A stretch of DNA of 64,000 nt, from contig CAVWUA010000027.1 of assembly GCA_963758025.1 (NCBI GenBank), positions 10,217 through 74,216 of the forward strand, in the 5' to 3' direction. This stretch comes from CAVWUA01 sp963758025. Its GTDB lineage: Bacteria; Planctomycetota; Planctomycetia; Isosphaerales; Isosphaeraceae. A program made the position numbers and the translations under genes. Under the pieces are notes generated by a model. That model saw nothing but the letters and a program-made list of their open reading frames with translations, was not told the origin of the DNA and ran no database searches. Below, one piece after another: positions 34,880 through 45,760 of this stretch (its first letter is position 1; each line of letters opens with the position of its first letter).

Positions 34880-37095
34880 GTGCCGCCGCCGCCGCCGAAG
34901 GTGAAGCTGGTCTCCGCCTGGGAGAACAGGCCGCCGCCGGCGTTGACCAGGTCGGCGATGTCCTGGGCGTGGTTGTTCAGGACCTGGAGGGCCTGGGCGT
35001 TCAGGTCGCCGCCGGCGTTGTTGGCCGTGGAGATGTACAGGATGCCGGTCGTGGACGTGCGGACGCCGTTGACGGCCTGGCCGCTGAGGTAGGCGTCGAT
35101 ATTGGCCGTGCCGGCGACGTACTCGATCGTCCAGCCGAGGCCGGGCAGGGTCGAGAGGTCGAAGGCCGACTTGATCGACCGCCAGGCCTGGGTGCCGAAG
35201 GTCCCCGGATCGGTGCCGAGCAGGGCCGTCAGGCGCTTGTTGCCGTTGGCGATGTTCGGGCCGATGTTCTCCAGCACCTTCTGCATGTACAGCCAGCCCT
35301 CTTCGTTCTGGCCGGTGGTGCTGTTGAAGGAGCCGTGGTCGTTGGCGTCGGTGCCGTCGATGACGACGGTGCCCGGGTTGCCGAAGACCGTCTCGCGGCC
35401 GCGGTTGCCCGCCACGTCGGTCTGCACGACCGAGATGTAGTACCGGGCGTCGTCGAGGTGGTCGATCGTGTTCTGCGGCAGCGGCTGGACGTACTGGCCG
35501 ACGGTCACGACGTAGTTGCCCATGTCGTCGGCGACGGCCTCGCCGGCCAGCACGAGCGGGTTCGGCATGGTCGGGTCGGCGCTGACCTCCTGAACGTAGA
35601 GCTGCACCAGGGCGAACGGCTCGGCCATGCCCGAGAAGCTGGGCGTGGTGTCGCGGGTGTCGTCGTCGGTGTTCGACGGCCCGGTGTCGGAGGAATCGAT
35701 CAGGTCGGGGGTCGTCGGGCCGGGGGGCGCGGTGTCGAGCGTCACGACGAGCGGCGGCGAGACCGGGCCGACGCTGCCGATGACGTCGGTCGCCTGGACG
35801 GTGATCTGGTTGTCCCCCTCGTTCAGGGCGACCGTCGAGGTGATGAAGTAGTCGCCGTTGGCGTCGGCGACGGCGGTGCCGGCCGGCTGGCCGTTGACGA
35901 ACAACTGCACGGTGGCGTACGGCGACGGCTCGGGCGTCAGGACGGTCGTGCCGGGCGTCAGGGCGATCACGTCGCGGTAGATCGTCCCCTGGAAGTCGGG
36001 GAACGTGACGTTGGTGATATTGTCCTGGTCGCGCTGGATCGCGTCGGGCGTGCGCGGGCGCCCCGTGTCGGTCTCGTCGGTCAGGTCCGGCGCCGCGACG
36101 TCCGGCTGGAACCGGAAGAGGGCGGTATTTCCCTTGGTGCCGGCCTGGTCGGTCGCCTGGATGCCCAGGACTTCGAGCCGGTTGTCGAGCTGGCCGTTCT
36201 CGTTGGCGTAGGGGAACAACTGGATCGAGAAGCGGCCGTTGGCGTCGGTCGTCCCCATGCCGACGACCGGCGCGGTGGCCGGGTCGGCCAGGGGGCCGTC
36301 CTTGACCGCCGGCGTGAGGTCCAGGATGGCGACCGAGACGGAGTTGCCGAAGGCCGTCTGCTGGCTGTACCCGTTGACGAACATGTGGTTGTTCTGGAGC
36401 TGGTAGCCGAGGCTCTCGGGCAGGATCTGCGGCGCCAGGCGGATGGCGAACGAGCCGCGGCCGTAGGTCGTCGCCAGCAGGACGTTCGGCGAGTCGTTGC
36501 GCACCCGGGGCCGGCCGTTCGTCGGGTCGATGTCCCCGAGGGCGATATCCAGGTCACTGACCTCGACGTTCGGCAGGCCGCCGCCGGCGCCCGGCGGGGT
36601 CGGCGTGGCGTTGAGGAAGCGGTTCGGGATGGAGGCGTCGGGCGCGGGGAACGGCGTCCAGGTTGCGCCGTCGTCGGTCGAGCGATAGACCCCCGCGTCT
36701 CCCGAGACGTACAGGACCGGGTGCGTCGCGCCGCCGGGATTGGCGAAGTCGTCGGGGATGACGTACCGCCAGTCGGCGACGATCGACGTCAGCGACCGCA
36801 GCTTCGTGTCCGTCAGGTTCGTGCCGAAGATCTGTTGCGTGATATTGAACAGGTTGCCGGTGATCCGGTCCCAGGTGGCCCCCGGGGCGAGCGAGTCCTT
36901 GATGTGATAGACGCCGCCGGTGGTCACGGCGTACGCCTCGCGGCTGCCGCGGGTCGGGTTGGTGATGATCGCCCGGACCGAGCCTTGCAGATTGCCGCCG
37001 CCGGTGACCCCGGTGATCTCGGTCCACGCGCCTCCCGCGCCGCCGCCGCCGCCGGTCCCGGTGACGAAGATCCGCCCGGCGCTGCGTGCCGACGT
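34880..37095 (-). CDS. Giant copy 2, segment 6: end of propeller, linker and an extra domain
   Basis: Begins GRIFVTGTGGGGGAGGAW, finishes the propeller (LDIALGDIDPTNGRPRVR) and adds two Ig-like units. A region near the end (DIADLVNAGGGLFSQAETSF, then GWLTALFPNITAVDQTGFGN in the next frame) has no counterpart in copy 1. It resembles surface proteins that test whether an attribute period is empty, but I do not recognise a named domain. Confidence 0.75.
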
Positions 37096-37745
37096 AGAGG
37101 AAGTCATCGAGGTTCGACGTGCTGGTCTCCGGCGCGCCGAAGGCCAGGGCCTCGGCGTGCGAGTTGCCGAAGACGGACGGCTCGCCCAGGATGTTCCACT
37201 GGACGCCCTGGTTCTCGGTGCGGAAGACCCGGCCGGTACCCGAGCTGATGAGGATCTGCTGGCCGGAGAGCGGGTTGACGGCGAAGTTGTACCCGCCGAC
37301 GAACGGCCACTGCTGCGGGTCGGGCACGGGGCCGCTCTGGGTGTCGAGGATCAGGCCGTTGGTCCGGCCGACGGTGGCGCCGCTGGGCAGGGTCACCTGG
37401 AAGAAGTTGGTGCCGTCGCCGCCGCAGCAGGGCCAGTTGTAGCGGTAGACGGTGCCCGTGCCGGTCTGGTCGGTGGCCACGCCGGTACCGTCCCCCTCGG
37501 GGCCGTACCAGGTGATGTTGCCGTAGTCGGACGAGCCGGGCGTGATCACGCCGGGCGTGGAGACCGGGGAGCCGTCATCCTGCGCCTGGCCGTAGAAGAG
37601 AGCGTTGGCGACCTGCGCCGCGGCGCCGCTGGGCTGCGACGCCCCGTAGTAGAACTGCGTGATCTGGATGTTGCCGTTGCGGGCGTTGTCCGGCTGCTCC
37701 AGCGTGCCGAGGTTCCCGACGAGGGTGCCGTCGGGCGCAGCAGGC
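37095..37745 (-). CDS. Giant copy 2, segment 5: propeller continuation
   Basis: A short stretch in a third frame carrying DGTLVGNLGTLEQPDNARNG, ITQFYYGASQPSGAAAQ and NLDDFLYVGTQ. It lines up with copy 1 (ITQFYYGASQPTGASAQ, LDNFIYVGTQ), so this frame is the coding one here even though a longer open frame surrounds it. Confidence 0.75.
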
Positions 37746-39755
37746 CGGAGTAGATGCCCTGGTCGTCGCCGAAGATGATCCGCGTGTAGCCGGTCAGGGG
37801 GTCGCGCATCGCCACGACGCGGTGCTGGTCGGTCGAGCCGCCGATGATCCCGGAGAAGTCCAGCGGAATCCAGGTCGCGCCGCTGCCCTGGTTGTTGAAC
37901 GTGGCGCTGTTGGGAATCTTCAGCGTGGCGTTCGACAGGAACGGGCTGGCCGGGTTGCGGATCAGGTTGTAATAGGGGGTCGGCCCGCTCTTGGTCGTGT
38001 CGCGCAGGGTGAGCGGGCCGGTGGTGGTCGTCTCCAGGCCGCCCGAGCCGTTCAGGCCGTTGTTGTCGTAGGGGACCAGGGCGTGCGCGTCGGCGACGGC
38101 GGTGGTGTCCACCCGGATCAGGCCCGACGGCTGGCCGTCGCGGGTACCGCCGATATAGACGACGGCCGGGTCGTTCGGATCGACGATCAGGCTGAAGTTG
38201 TAGTTGCCCTGCGGGAACATCGTGCTGCCGTTGACGCTGTAGTCCCCCAGCCTGGTGTCGTTCGACGGGATGGCCCGGATGTCGCCGTTGACCGGCGGCA
38301 GGGTCGGGATTTCGACCTTGGTCCAGTTGTAGCCGTTGTCCTTGGTGACATACAGGCCGCTGAAGGCGCCGCCGGTCGTGGCCTCGGCGGCGTAGAGCCA
38401 CCCCTGGTACTGCACCTTCTGGGTGGGGCCGGTCCAGGTCGTCGGCACCGGCTTGGCGATCAGGAGGCGGCCGCCGGCGCTGCCGGGAATGCTCGGCGCG
38501 GCGGTCGTCGCCAGCGGCTCATCCTTGTTCGGGTCCTCGGCGTGCTGGAGCAAGGGATTGCCGATCCCGCCGGGCATCGTGTTCCACGTCTGCCCGCGGT
38601 TGGTGCTGAAGAAGACCCCCTGCCCCTTGATCGCCGCGTAAATGTTCTGGATGTTGCCGTCGGTCGTGCCGGTATCGCTGGCGTAGTCCAGCGCGATGTC
38701 GGTCGCGTCGCCGGAGAGCATCTGCTGCCAGTGCTTGCCGGTGTCGGTCGAGCGCCAGACGCCGCCGTTATTGCCGCTCAGGGCGGCGTAGATGATGACC
38801 TCGTTCGTCGGCGTGAGCTTCGGATCGACGAGGACCTTGAACGAGGTTGAGCCGACGAAGACGTGATCGCGCAGCGGCGAGTTGAACGGCAGTTGGTTGC
38901 CGCTGACATCGACGTTCGTGCGGCTGTCCATCAGGGTCCAGGTCGCGCCGCCGTCCCGGGAGATCAGGAAGCCGGCGCCTCTGGAGCCCGTGTCCCCCTC
39001 GCCCGTGGAGACGATGACGACCGACTGGTTCGGGTCGCCGTTGCGGCCGAAGACGTCGATGCCGCCGATGTTGATGCCGAAGGTCGGGCCGAAGTCGGTC
39101 AGGGGGAGCCAGTTCGGGCCGTTCGGGTCGGTCGTGAGGAAGTTCGTCGTCTTCCAGACGCCGCCGGAGGCCCCCGCCGCGTAAACGGTGTTGCCCGAGG
39201 GGTCCGACGGGTCGATCGCCAGGCCGCCGACGCGGCCGGAGTTCTCGCCGGAGTTGATCGACCCGGGGCCGACGGCCGTCCACATGCTGCTGGCCAGCGG
39301 GTTGGTCAGCCCCATCGTGAAGATGCGGAAGTTGGCTTCCTGGCGGTCGGCCACCGGCTCGCCCAGGCCCGAGTTCGACAGGGGCTTCTGGAACGTCAAC
39401 GACCAGCCGCTGATCGTCCCGGCGCTGCCGGCCTTGGAGTCCTGGACCTCCAGCGTCCACGTGCCGTTGACGTTCTGGCCGATCAAGGTGCTGAGCGGCT
39501 GCTGCGGGTTGTACGAGCCGAAGAACGGCGGGCCGCCGAACTGGACCGGCGTGGAGGCGTTGTCGTCGAAGACCGTGTTCGTGAAGTTCGCGTGGGTGCC
39601 CGCGGCGCCGACGTTCTCGAACAACTTGATCCGGGTCACGCCGTCCGGCGCGACCAGGTACGCCGTCAGGTCGGGGTCGTTCGGGTGCGTGATGTTGACC
39701 GTGACGGTCAGGCCCCTCAGGAGGTAATTATCATTGACCACGATCGAGGACCGCG
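37745..39755 (-). CDS. Giant copy 2, segment 4: P domain and second BNR propeller
   Basis: Opens with a P domain (VVNDNYLLRGLTVTVNITH) and continues into the propeller with NTVYAAGASGGVWKTTN and SLIVDPNDPAVVYIGGT, which are near-identical to copy 1. Coding homology is lost at GIYSGLLRP, although the frame is open to 37546. Confidence 0.8.
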
Positions 39756-41010
39756 CCGCGCGCCGGGGCCGCCGGGGTTACTCATCGTGGGGGCGATGGC
39801 GTCGGGGATCGGCACGGGGGTGCTCGTGCCGTAGCTGATCGGGGTCGTCGCGCTGGTGGTGCTTCCCTGGAAGAGCTGCTCCAGCCCGGCGTTGAGGTTC
39901 ACGTCGCTGGCGTCGGCGGTGAACGTGCCGGTGCCGGCCTCGGTGTAGCCCCGGACCGAGCGGATGTCCGGACCCAGCTCGGCGGAGTACGAGCCGCCGA
40001 GCTGCTGCGCCGGGAAGCCGATGCGGAAGCTCTGGGCCGTGGCGGTGGCCGCCGTCGCCGCGTCGGGCGTGGCGGTCAGGGACCAGGCGTCGAGCGAGCC
40101 GCCGGTGCCGTTTGGGCTGGTGTCGGTGACGGTCAGGGTCCACGTCCCGCTCAGGGACATCCCCTGGAAGGCGGCCAGCGCCTGCGACGGCAGGAAGTGA
40201 CCCGAGTAGGGGGAGAGCCGCGAGCCGAAGCTGACCCCCTTGTCGTCGAAGACCGTGCCGGTGAGGTTCTTGCCCGCGGTCCCCGGCGCCAGGAGCGTGA
40301 CCGACTGGCCGCCGTGCGAGAGCACGATCCGCAGGTCGGCGATGTTGGCGTGCGTGATGTCCAGCCGGGCGTTCAGGTCGGCGATATTGAACGCGCCGCC
40401 GCTCGGCACGGTGATCGTCGAGGTGGTCGTCTGGCCGGTGTCGAGGATCGCCTTGTTGACCTGGGCCAGCGGGGCGTTGTACACCGGCGTGACGATCGGC
40501 TGAGGCGTGGCCGTCAAGGACCAGCTATTGAGCTTGCCCGCGACGGTGCCGCCGAGGTTCGTCAGGATGAGCTTCCACGTCCCTTGCAGCGGCTTGCCGT
40601 CGAAGACCGACAGCCGGTTCGGGTCGGCCGGGCGGAAGGTGCCGGAGAACGGCGCGTTGGCCGAGCTGATCGTCGCGGCGGCCTCGTCGTCGAGCGTCGT
40701 GTTGGTGAAGTTCGCCCCGGTGCCGCCGATGCCCGAGAAGAGCGTCACCGTGGTGCCGTCCGGCCCCATCAGGACGGCCTTCAGGTCCCCGTCCAGCGGG
40801 AACGTGAGGTCGAGCGAGAGGTTCAGGTCGGCGATGCGGAACGAGCCGTCGTCGCGGATGTCCAGCGGCATGACGAGCGTCGCGTTCGCGGCGTCCGGGA
40901 TCGTCGTGTCGGTGCCGGGGGGGATCGTCGCCCGGTACGTCTGCGGGACCAGGACGCTGCCGACCGGCCCCATGATCCGCAGGATGTCCTCGGGCGTGAA
41001 GGAGCTGAAC
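39755..41010 (-). CDS. Giant copy 2, segment 3: tandem P domains
   Basis: Starts SFTPEDILRIMGPVG, matching copy 1 TTEDILRLMGPAG. Holds three P-domain units, each with the DLxLxLDxTxxxxxDLK core and a terminal SGTWTLTVTD or similar strand (for example LQGTWKLILTNLGG). Confidence 0.8.
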
Positions 41011-42565
41011 GCGCATGTCGCGGTCGTAGATCACGTCCAGGGCCGAGACGGTCCGGTCGGTCGCCAGGTTATCGCTGTTGCCATTGACCGCCGTGCCGGG
41101 AACGTGCGTGCTGATGACGTGCGGCCCGGGGACGCTCAGGGGCAGGGCCTCGGGGTCGTACGGGCCGAAGAACGTATAGGAGCCGTCGATATTGCGACGC
41201 AGGCCGCCGGTGCCGTTCGGGGTCGGCACGGCGTACACGTCGCTCGACGACGCGAAGCCCGTCGAGGGCAGCTCGTTCGAGATCGCGTTGGCGTTCTGGT
41301 CCATCGCGTTGCCGAGCGAGTTCGGCAAGAACCGCCGTTCGGCCACCCGGATGCGGTCGCTGATGTCCGGGCCGACGGTGTAGCTGTACGTGCCGACGGC
41401 CCCCGCGACGCTCGGCGCGAAGCGGACGAGGAACTCCGTGGTGCCGTCGGCGTTGCCCGCGATCGGCGTCGGATCGCCGAGGATGGTCAGGCGGGTCGGC
41501 GCCGGGACCGGCGCGCCCAGGGGCACGGCCGGGCGGAAATAGACCTGAACGTCGGCCGCCGTGAACGTGCTGGAGTCCACCGGCCGGTCAAAGGTGACGG
41601 TGAACTCCTCGGCGATCGGCGTGCCGTCGGGGGCGCGGCGGGTATTCCACGTGCTGATTGGCTGGCCGTACTGATTCGTCAGGCCGACCGGCCCCATCGT
41701 GCTATCGACGACCCGAGGCCCGGCGGCCGTCACGAGCGTGGCCTGGCGGATGTTCAACTGCGACCGCCGCGTCGTGTCCGCATCGTTCTGGGGGTCGGCG
41801 TTGAGGTTGCTCGACCAGACGGCGTGAATCCGGCCGCCGTAGAAGGCCAGCCCCTCGTGCGTGCCGAAGGAATAGGTGGTCTCGACCGTGCCATTATCGG
41901 GCAAGGGGCCGCGGAAGATCGTCTGGCCGGTGATCGCGTCGGTAGCCGTGACCGCCGGGTTGGCGAACGCCGTCTGCTGCGGCGAGAAGCTTCCGCCGCC
42001 GTTGATGCTCGTGGTGACGAACATCGCCGCGCGCTGCTTGGCGGCGTCGTAACGGGTGTCGTACCAGGAGAGGGCGACCGTGCCGGTCGTGTCATCGACG
42101 GCCACGCTCGGCAGGAACTGCGGCCGGCCGGAGATGCTCCCCGCCTCGGAGAAGCCGTCCGACGTGGCGTTGTCGTCGTTGACCTGTCTCGGGGCGGACC
42201 AGCTCCGGCCGCCGTTGGTGGACGTGCGCAGGTAGATGTCGGTGTTGTCGGCCGGGTTGCCCGTCGCGGTGCTGCGATCGACATAAGTAACGTACAACTG
42301 CCCCTGGTACGGGCTGAACGCCCCGAGGGTGTTGTCGCTGGCGATCGCCGGCGCCGGGCCGATGCCGGTCGGCAGGGCGGCCGACGCCACCTGGCCCGAG
42401 CCGTCGAGGTTCCCCCGCACGGTCGTCGAGGCGATCGTCCCCACATTGACCGGCTGGAGGCCCTGGTTGAAGATCAGCGACGCGTCGTACAGCGTGCCGG
42501 GAGACTTGCCGTCCCCCCCGTTATCGGTGATCTGGAGCGACCACGTCCCGTCCAGCGCCCCGGGC
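41010..42565 (-). CDS. Giant copy 2, segment 2: end of P domain, propeller, Ig-like part
   Basis: Continues the P domain (GTLYDASLIFNQGLQPVN) and then a second propeller half (SDNTLGAFSPYQGQLYVTYV, TTGTVALSWYDTR). The SbsA-like Ig segment has VTFDRPVDSSTFTAADVQV, closely matching copy 1. The homology leaves this frame after YDRDMRV; the frame itself stays open to 40525. Confidence 0.8.
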
Positions 42566-43943
42566 CCAGCGCGGTGAACGTGGCGAGGCTGCCGCCGGGA
42601 CGCAGGCGGACGATGTAAGGGGCCGCGGCCTTCCCCTCGGACAGCGGCGACTGGTCGTCGAAGACCGTCCCGAAGTGAACGCCGCCGGTGCCGAAGCCCA
42701 TGTTCGTCCCGGTCAGGGTCCCGTTCGGCACCAGGTTGACGGTCGTCTTGCCGTCCGGCGCGACCAGGTTAATCGAGATGTCGGCGAGGCTCGGGTCGGT
42801 CAGGGCGAGCTGTACGTCCAGGTCATTGACCGAGGAGAACAGGCTCGACAGGCCCGTCGTGCTGATCGGGAACGTGGTCGTGACCGACACCTTGTTCGTG
42901 GCGTCGTAGTCGTTGATCGCCCCCCCGGCGCCCGCGTAGGCCTTGGAGAAGCCGTCGAGAATCCGCGCGAACTTGATGTCGTCCTGCGGCGTGCTCCGCG
43001 AGGCGCCGGAGCCGAAGTCGTCCCAGACGATCGACACCTGCCCGCCCGGCACGTCGCCATTGGTCGAGCCCTGGCTGATCGCCAGCTTCGGCATCGTGTT
43101 GCGGTCGGTGCCCCGGTTCTCGCCGCCGTTGCTGCTGATGTTGACCGGCGTGGAGAACGACGTCCCGCCGTCGAAGGAGGCGATCAGCCGGATGTCGTTC
43201 GGGTTGAAGTTGTTAACGCTGTCGGGGTTGGAGTCGTTGCTCGCCCACGCGACATAGACGGCGCCGCTATGGGGGTCGAACTGCGTGGCCGTCGGGCTGG
43301 TCGGATCGATGTAGGGGGTCGTCAGGTTGTCATCGACGGCCAGGGTCGGCAGAACGATCGGGTTCTGCGTCCAGGACTGGAGGACGCGGTTGCTCACGAT
43401 CCGCAAGGGGGTCGAGTTGGAGAAGTCGTACTTGTTCAGCGTCAGGACGCCCGCCTTGTCGCTGCTCTGCATGTCGAGGATGTAGAACTGATCGTTGCGG
43501 TCGAACCCGGCGCTGATGTCGGTGACCCGGGTGAAGTCCACCGGGTTCTTCGAGTCGGAGGTCGGGTCGGTATAGACGCCCGGCAGGCTCAGCGAGTTCC
43601 AGGTCGTCCCGCCGTCCGTCGAATACGCCCCCTCGGCCACCACCTTCGTCACGCCCGAAAGCGTCGGGTCGCTGCGGGTCCAGACCGCCACCATCTTCGA
43701 CGGGTCGTGCTTGTTGATGACGATCGACGGCGTGCTCTCGTTGCCGACCGAGCCGGAGATGTTGCTCAGGAGCGAGACCGTCGGCGCCGGCAGGGTCGCC
43801 AGCAGGGTCCGCGGCTCCAGGCTCTCCAGCGCGAGCCGCTGCAGGCTCGCCTTGCGCGACGTGGATTGGGCTTTGGCTTTACGCCCCCGACCAGTCCGGA
43901 CACGATCGGCGGGGAACGGACCTGGGTTAGTTGCCGGACGCAT
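42560..43943 (-). CDS. Giant copy 2, segment 1: LEPR-XLL motif and first propeller
   Basis: The frame that opens the gene (open from 44006). Residues MRPATNPGPFPADRVR lead to a Lys/Arg-rich stretch and LALESLEPRTLLATLPAP. A BNR-like propeller follows (INKHDPSKMVAVWTR, AGFDRNDQFYIL). It ends in the first P domain at FTALGPG, where the frame is lost; past that point it reads unlike protein down to 42474. Confidence 0.8.
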
Positions 43944-44536
43944 AGGACCTCGCATTCGTCGCGTTTCGACGAGCTTTGCCGATTGGGGAGTCAACAGCGA
44001 CGCCACCGAAAGATCGAAAACAAAATAAAACAGATGAATTGAGAATGAGGACTCCTAGAGCGTTCGTCAAGTCCCCTGGGATAGATGCACACCAAGAAAC
44101 ACGTTGGAATCCTCAACCCCCAATAAAAACAACTTGTTCATCCGATCGATCTCAAGGCGCACAACCTCCCTTTACCCATGCCGCCGGAGGGCACGCGCAA
44201 CGAATCAATCCACGCAACCTATCATGCTAGGTATCATGGAGGTGGATCGTCAATAAAAAAATTTTTTTTCCGCGTCACGGCGTGCCGGAGCGGGTTTCGG
44301 GTCGGGGAATTCCAGAGGTGTGACATCGGTGGGGATGAGAATCCGGGCGCAGTCGCAGCGGGCGCGGGTCGCGTTCTTTAGGGAAAACCTAACACGGGAC
44401 CGATCTCGGGCAAGTTTTTCGCCCGGGAGCGCGAGAGGGGTCGGGCCGACCTTGCCTGATGGGCGGGTCGTGCCGGCCGCGCCCCCCTGCCCTGCCCTTT
44501 CGGGAAGACGGCCTCACGCCCGGGCGGCCGCGCCCG
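43944..44536. other. Leader and promoter region of giant gene 2
   Basis: 593 bases with no supported gene. On the minus strand TTGACG (44253-44248) and TAGCAT (44229-44224) are 18 bases apart, directly downstream of a run of T and A (44254-44269) that could act as an UP element. The part from 44380 to 44536 holds G/C-rich sequence in which I see nothing specific. Confidence 0.45.
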
Positions 44537-44761
44537 TCACCAGACCGGTTGCCGCCCGGCCTCGGCATCCTCGACGCCGCGGCGGACGGCATCGAGGGCC
44601 TCGACGTCGTTCGGGTCAATCTGTAGCTCGCGTGCAATGTCCTCGGAGGGGACCCGGCCCCATGCCGAATCGTGCCGCTGGATGTCGATCCGGTTCCGCG
44701 TGGCCCCGTAGGCGAGCCGGTACAGGATGTTGAGCGTCCACTCTCGGCCGTCGTCCATCAC
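44537..44761 (-). CDS. Small hypothetical protein
   Basis: 74 residues, MMDDGREWTLNILYRLAYGA at the start, acidic towards the end (DPNDVEALDAVRRGVEDAEA). I do not recognise a family. The ATG overlaps the stop of the upstream frame as TGATG, so the two are probably co-translated. Confidence 0.5.
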   Translation of the reverse strand: MMDDGREWTLNILYRLAYGATRNRIDIQRHDSAWGRVPSEDIARELQIDPNDVEALDAVRRGVEDAEAGRQPVW

Positions 44762-45096
44762 CGGCTTCTCCAGGGCCTTGCTCGACGCTGCCAGGCGTAG
44801 ATGATGATTGTGGTCGGGGTTCCCCGATACCGCGTCCGGGGAGATCCGTCAATGAGGCCGGCGATCTTCATGGCGAGGTGGGGCAAAGTCGCGCTGATCG
44901 ATCGTTCGGCCGTTCGACAACCCAGGTGATCCGTCCCGTCATACGGACTTCGGAACCCCGACACGCCCCCACCGCCCGCCCACGCCGCCGACCCGCACCC
45001 GAAAATCTGCGTCAGCGGAGCGGAGCCGCTTTGGAATTCCATTTTTGCTTTTGCGCCGGCGAGCATGCGATACTGATTCTCGTCGGTAATCGGCAT
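44758..45096 (-). CDS. Small hypothetical protein
   Basis: 112 residues beginning MPITDENQYRMLAGAKAKME. It contains a Gly/Ala patch (FGCGSAAWAGGGGVSG) and a basic tail. No family is recognised and the composition after residue 45 is unusual, so a frameshift inside is possible. GTGAGGA lies about 13 bases before the ATG. Overlaps the next gene by four bases. Confidence 0.4.
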   Translation of the reverse strand: MPITDENQYRMLAGAKAKMEFQSGSAPLTQIFGCGSAAWAGGGGVSGFRSPYDGTDHLGCRTAERSISATLPHLAMKIAGLIDGSPRTRYRGTPTTIIIYAWQRRARPWRSR

Positions 45097-45170
45097 AATC
45101 CATAGTTCCTCACCTGTAAGAAGGAGAGTGATATGCCACGTCAGACCGGCGATTGCGAGGAGATCCGCAC

Positions 45171-45725
45171 ATGAACGCAGATGAGTTGATCGCCTCGTTG
45201 CATAAACTCCACTTCTTCAAGGGCTACACGAAGGAGGCAGTGAAACGTGCCGAGGAGCGTGTCCGCCAACAGTACGACAGCGGCATGAGCGGACCTCATC
45301 GTCAGCACTTCGAACGCTTCCCCGGCTTCGCTCTGAATTTCATCACGATTCTCGGCGAATGGGATTTCGAGCCCTATGAACCCCTGGTCGAGATCGTCGC
45401 GCAAAACTCGTTCGGCATGTTTCTCCCCGAGGAGATCACCGACGAGCGCGATGAGGAGGAGGGGACGGCGACGCTCTCGTTTTCCGTCGAGGGTCAACGA
45501 TACTCCGCGACCGTTGACGACTCCGATGGATGGGTGCCGCAGGCCTTTCTCGAACGGATCGAGCAGGCATTCCACGAACACTGCCACCAGCTTGGTTTCT
45601 TCGAGACCTATTGGCCCGAGGCCGGCGATGCGTGCTCCTGGACGATCTGCACGAAGCCGGCGCACACGGCACTCGTTCAAGCCCGGCTTCTACCCGGCGA
45701 CCCCGGCGAGATCAGCGGAGCCTGA
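45171..45725 (+). CDS. Hypothetical acidic protein
   Basis: 184 residues, soluble and acidic, with no signal peptide and no domain I recognise. It opens MNADELIASLHKLHFFKGYT and includes DERDEEEGTATLSFSVEGQ and a Trp/Cys-containing C-terminal part (DACSWTICTKPAH). GAGGAG ten bases upstream supports the ATG at 45171 over the one at 45153. It is convergent with the HTH gene at 45761. Confidence 0.7.
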   Translation: MNADELIASLHKLHFFKGYTKEAVKRAEERVRQQYDSGMSGPHRQHFERFPGFALNFITILGEWDFEPYEPLVEIVAQNSFGMFLPEEITDERDEEEGTATLSFSVEGQRYSATVDDSDGWVPQAFLERIEQAFHEHCHQLGFFETYWPEAGDACSWTICTKPAHTALVQARLLPGDPGEISGA

Positions 45726-45760
45726 TGCCGCCGTCCCGCCGGATCGACCTTTCCCCCCTC

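Larger units (their letters stand above)
29801..43943 (-). pseudogene. Giant LEPR-XLL surface protein, copy 2, split by seven frame changes
   Basis: A paralogue of the 17739-29273 protein, about 4700 codons if read through. The coding frame moves seven times (near 42565, 41010, 39760, 37745, 37095, 34880 and 30160), yet between breaks there are no stops and the homology is continuous. The start is ATG at 43943, with GAGG seven bases upstream. The N-terminus carries an exact LESLEPRTLLA motif and the C-terminus ends RLRLLAWLQNWRR, matching copy 1. At 42565 the break lies in CCCGGGGCGC, where one added G would restore the frame. Whether this is an assembly artefact or a young pseudogene is open. 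Copy 1 shows no such break over 11.5 kb. Confidence 0.8.

Noticed and set aside
36554..38401. 615-codon frame as a full gene
   Set aside because: Only its middle (about 37095-37745) carries the giant-protein homology; the rest is a shadow of neighbouring frames.
45141..45680. 179-codon frame on the minus strand
   Set aside because: Shadow of the 45171-45725 gene, which has a good ribosome site.
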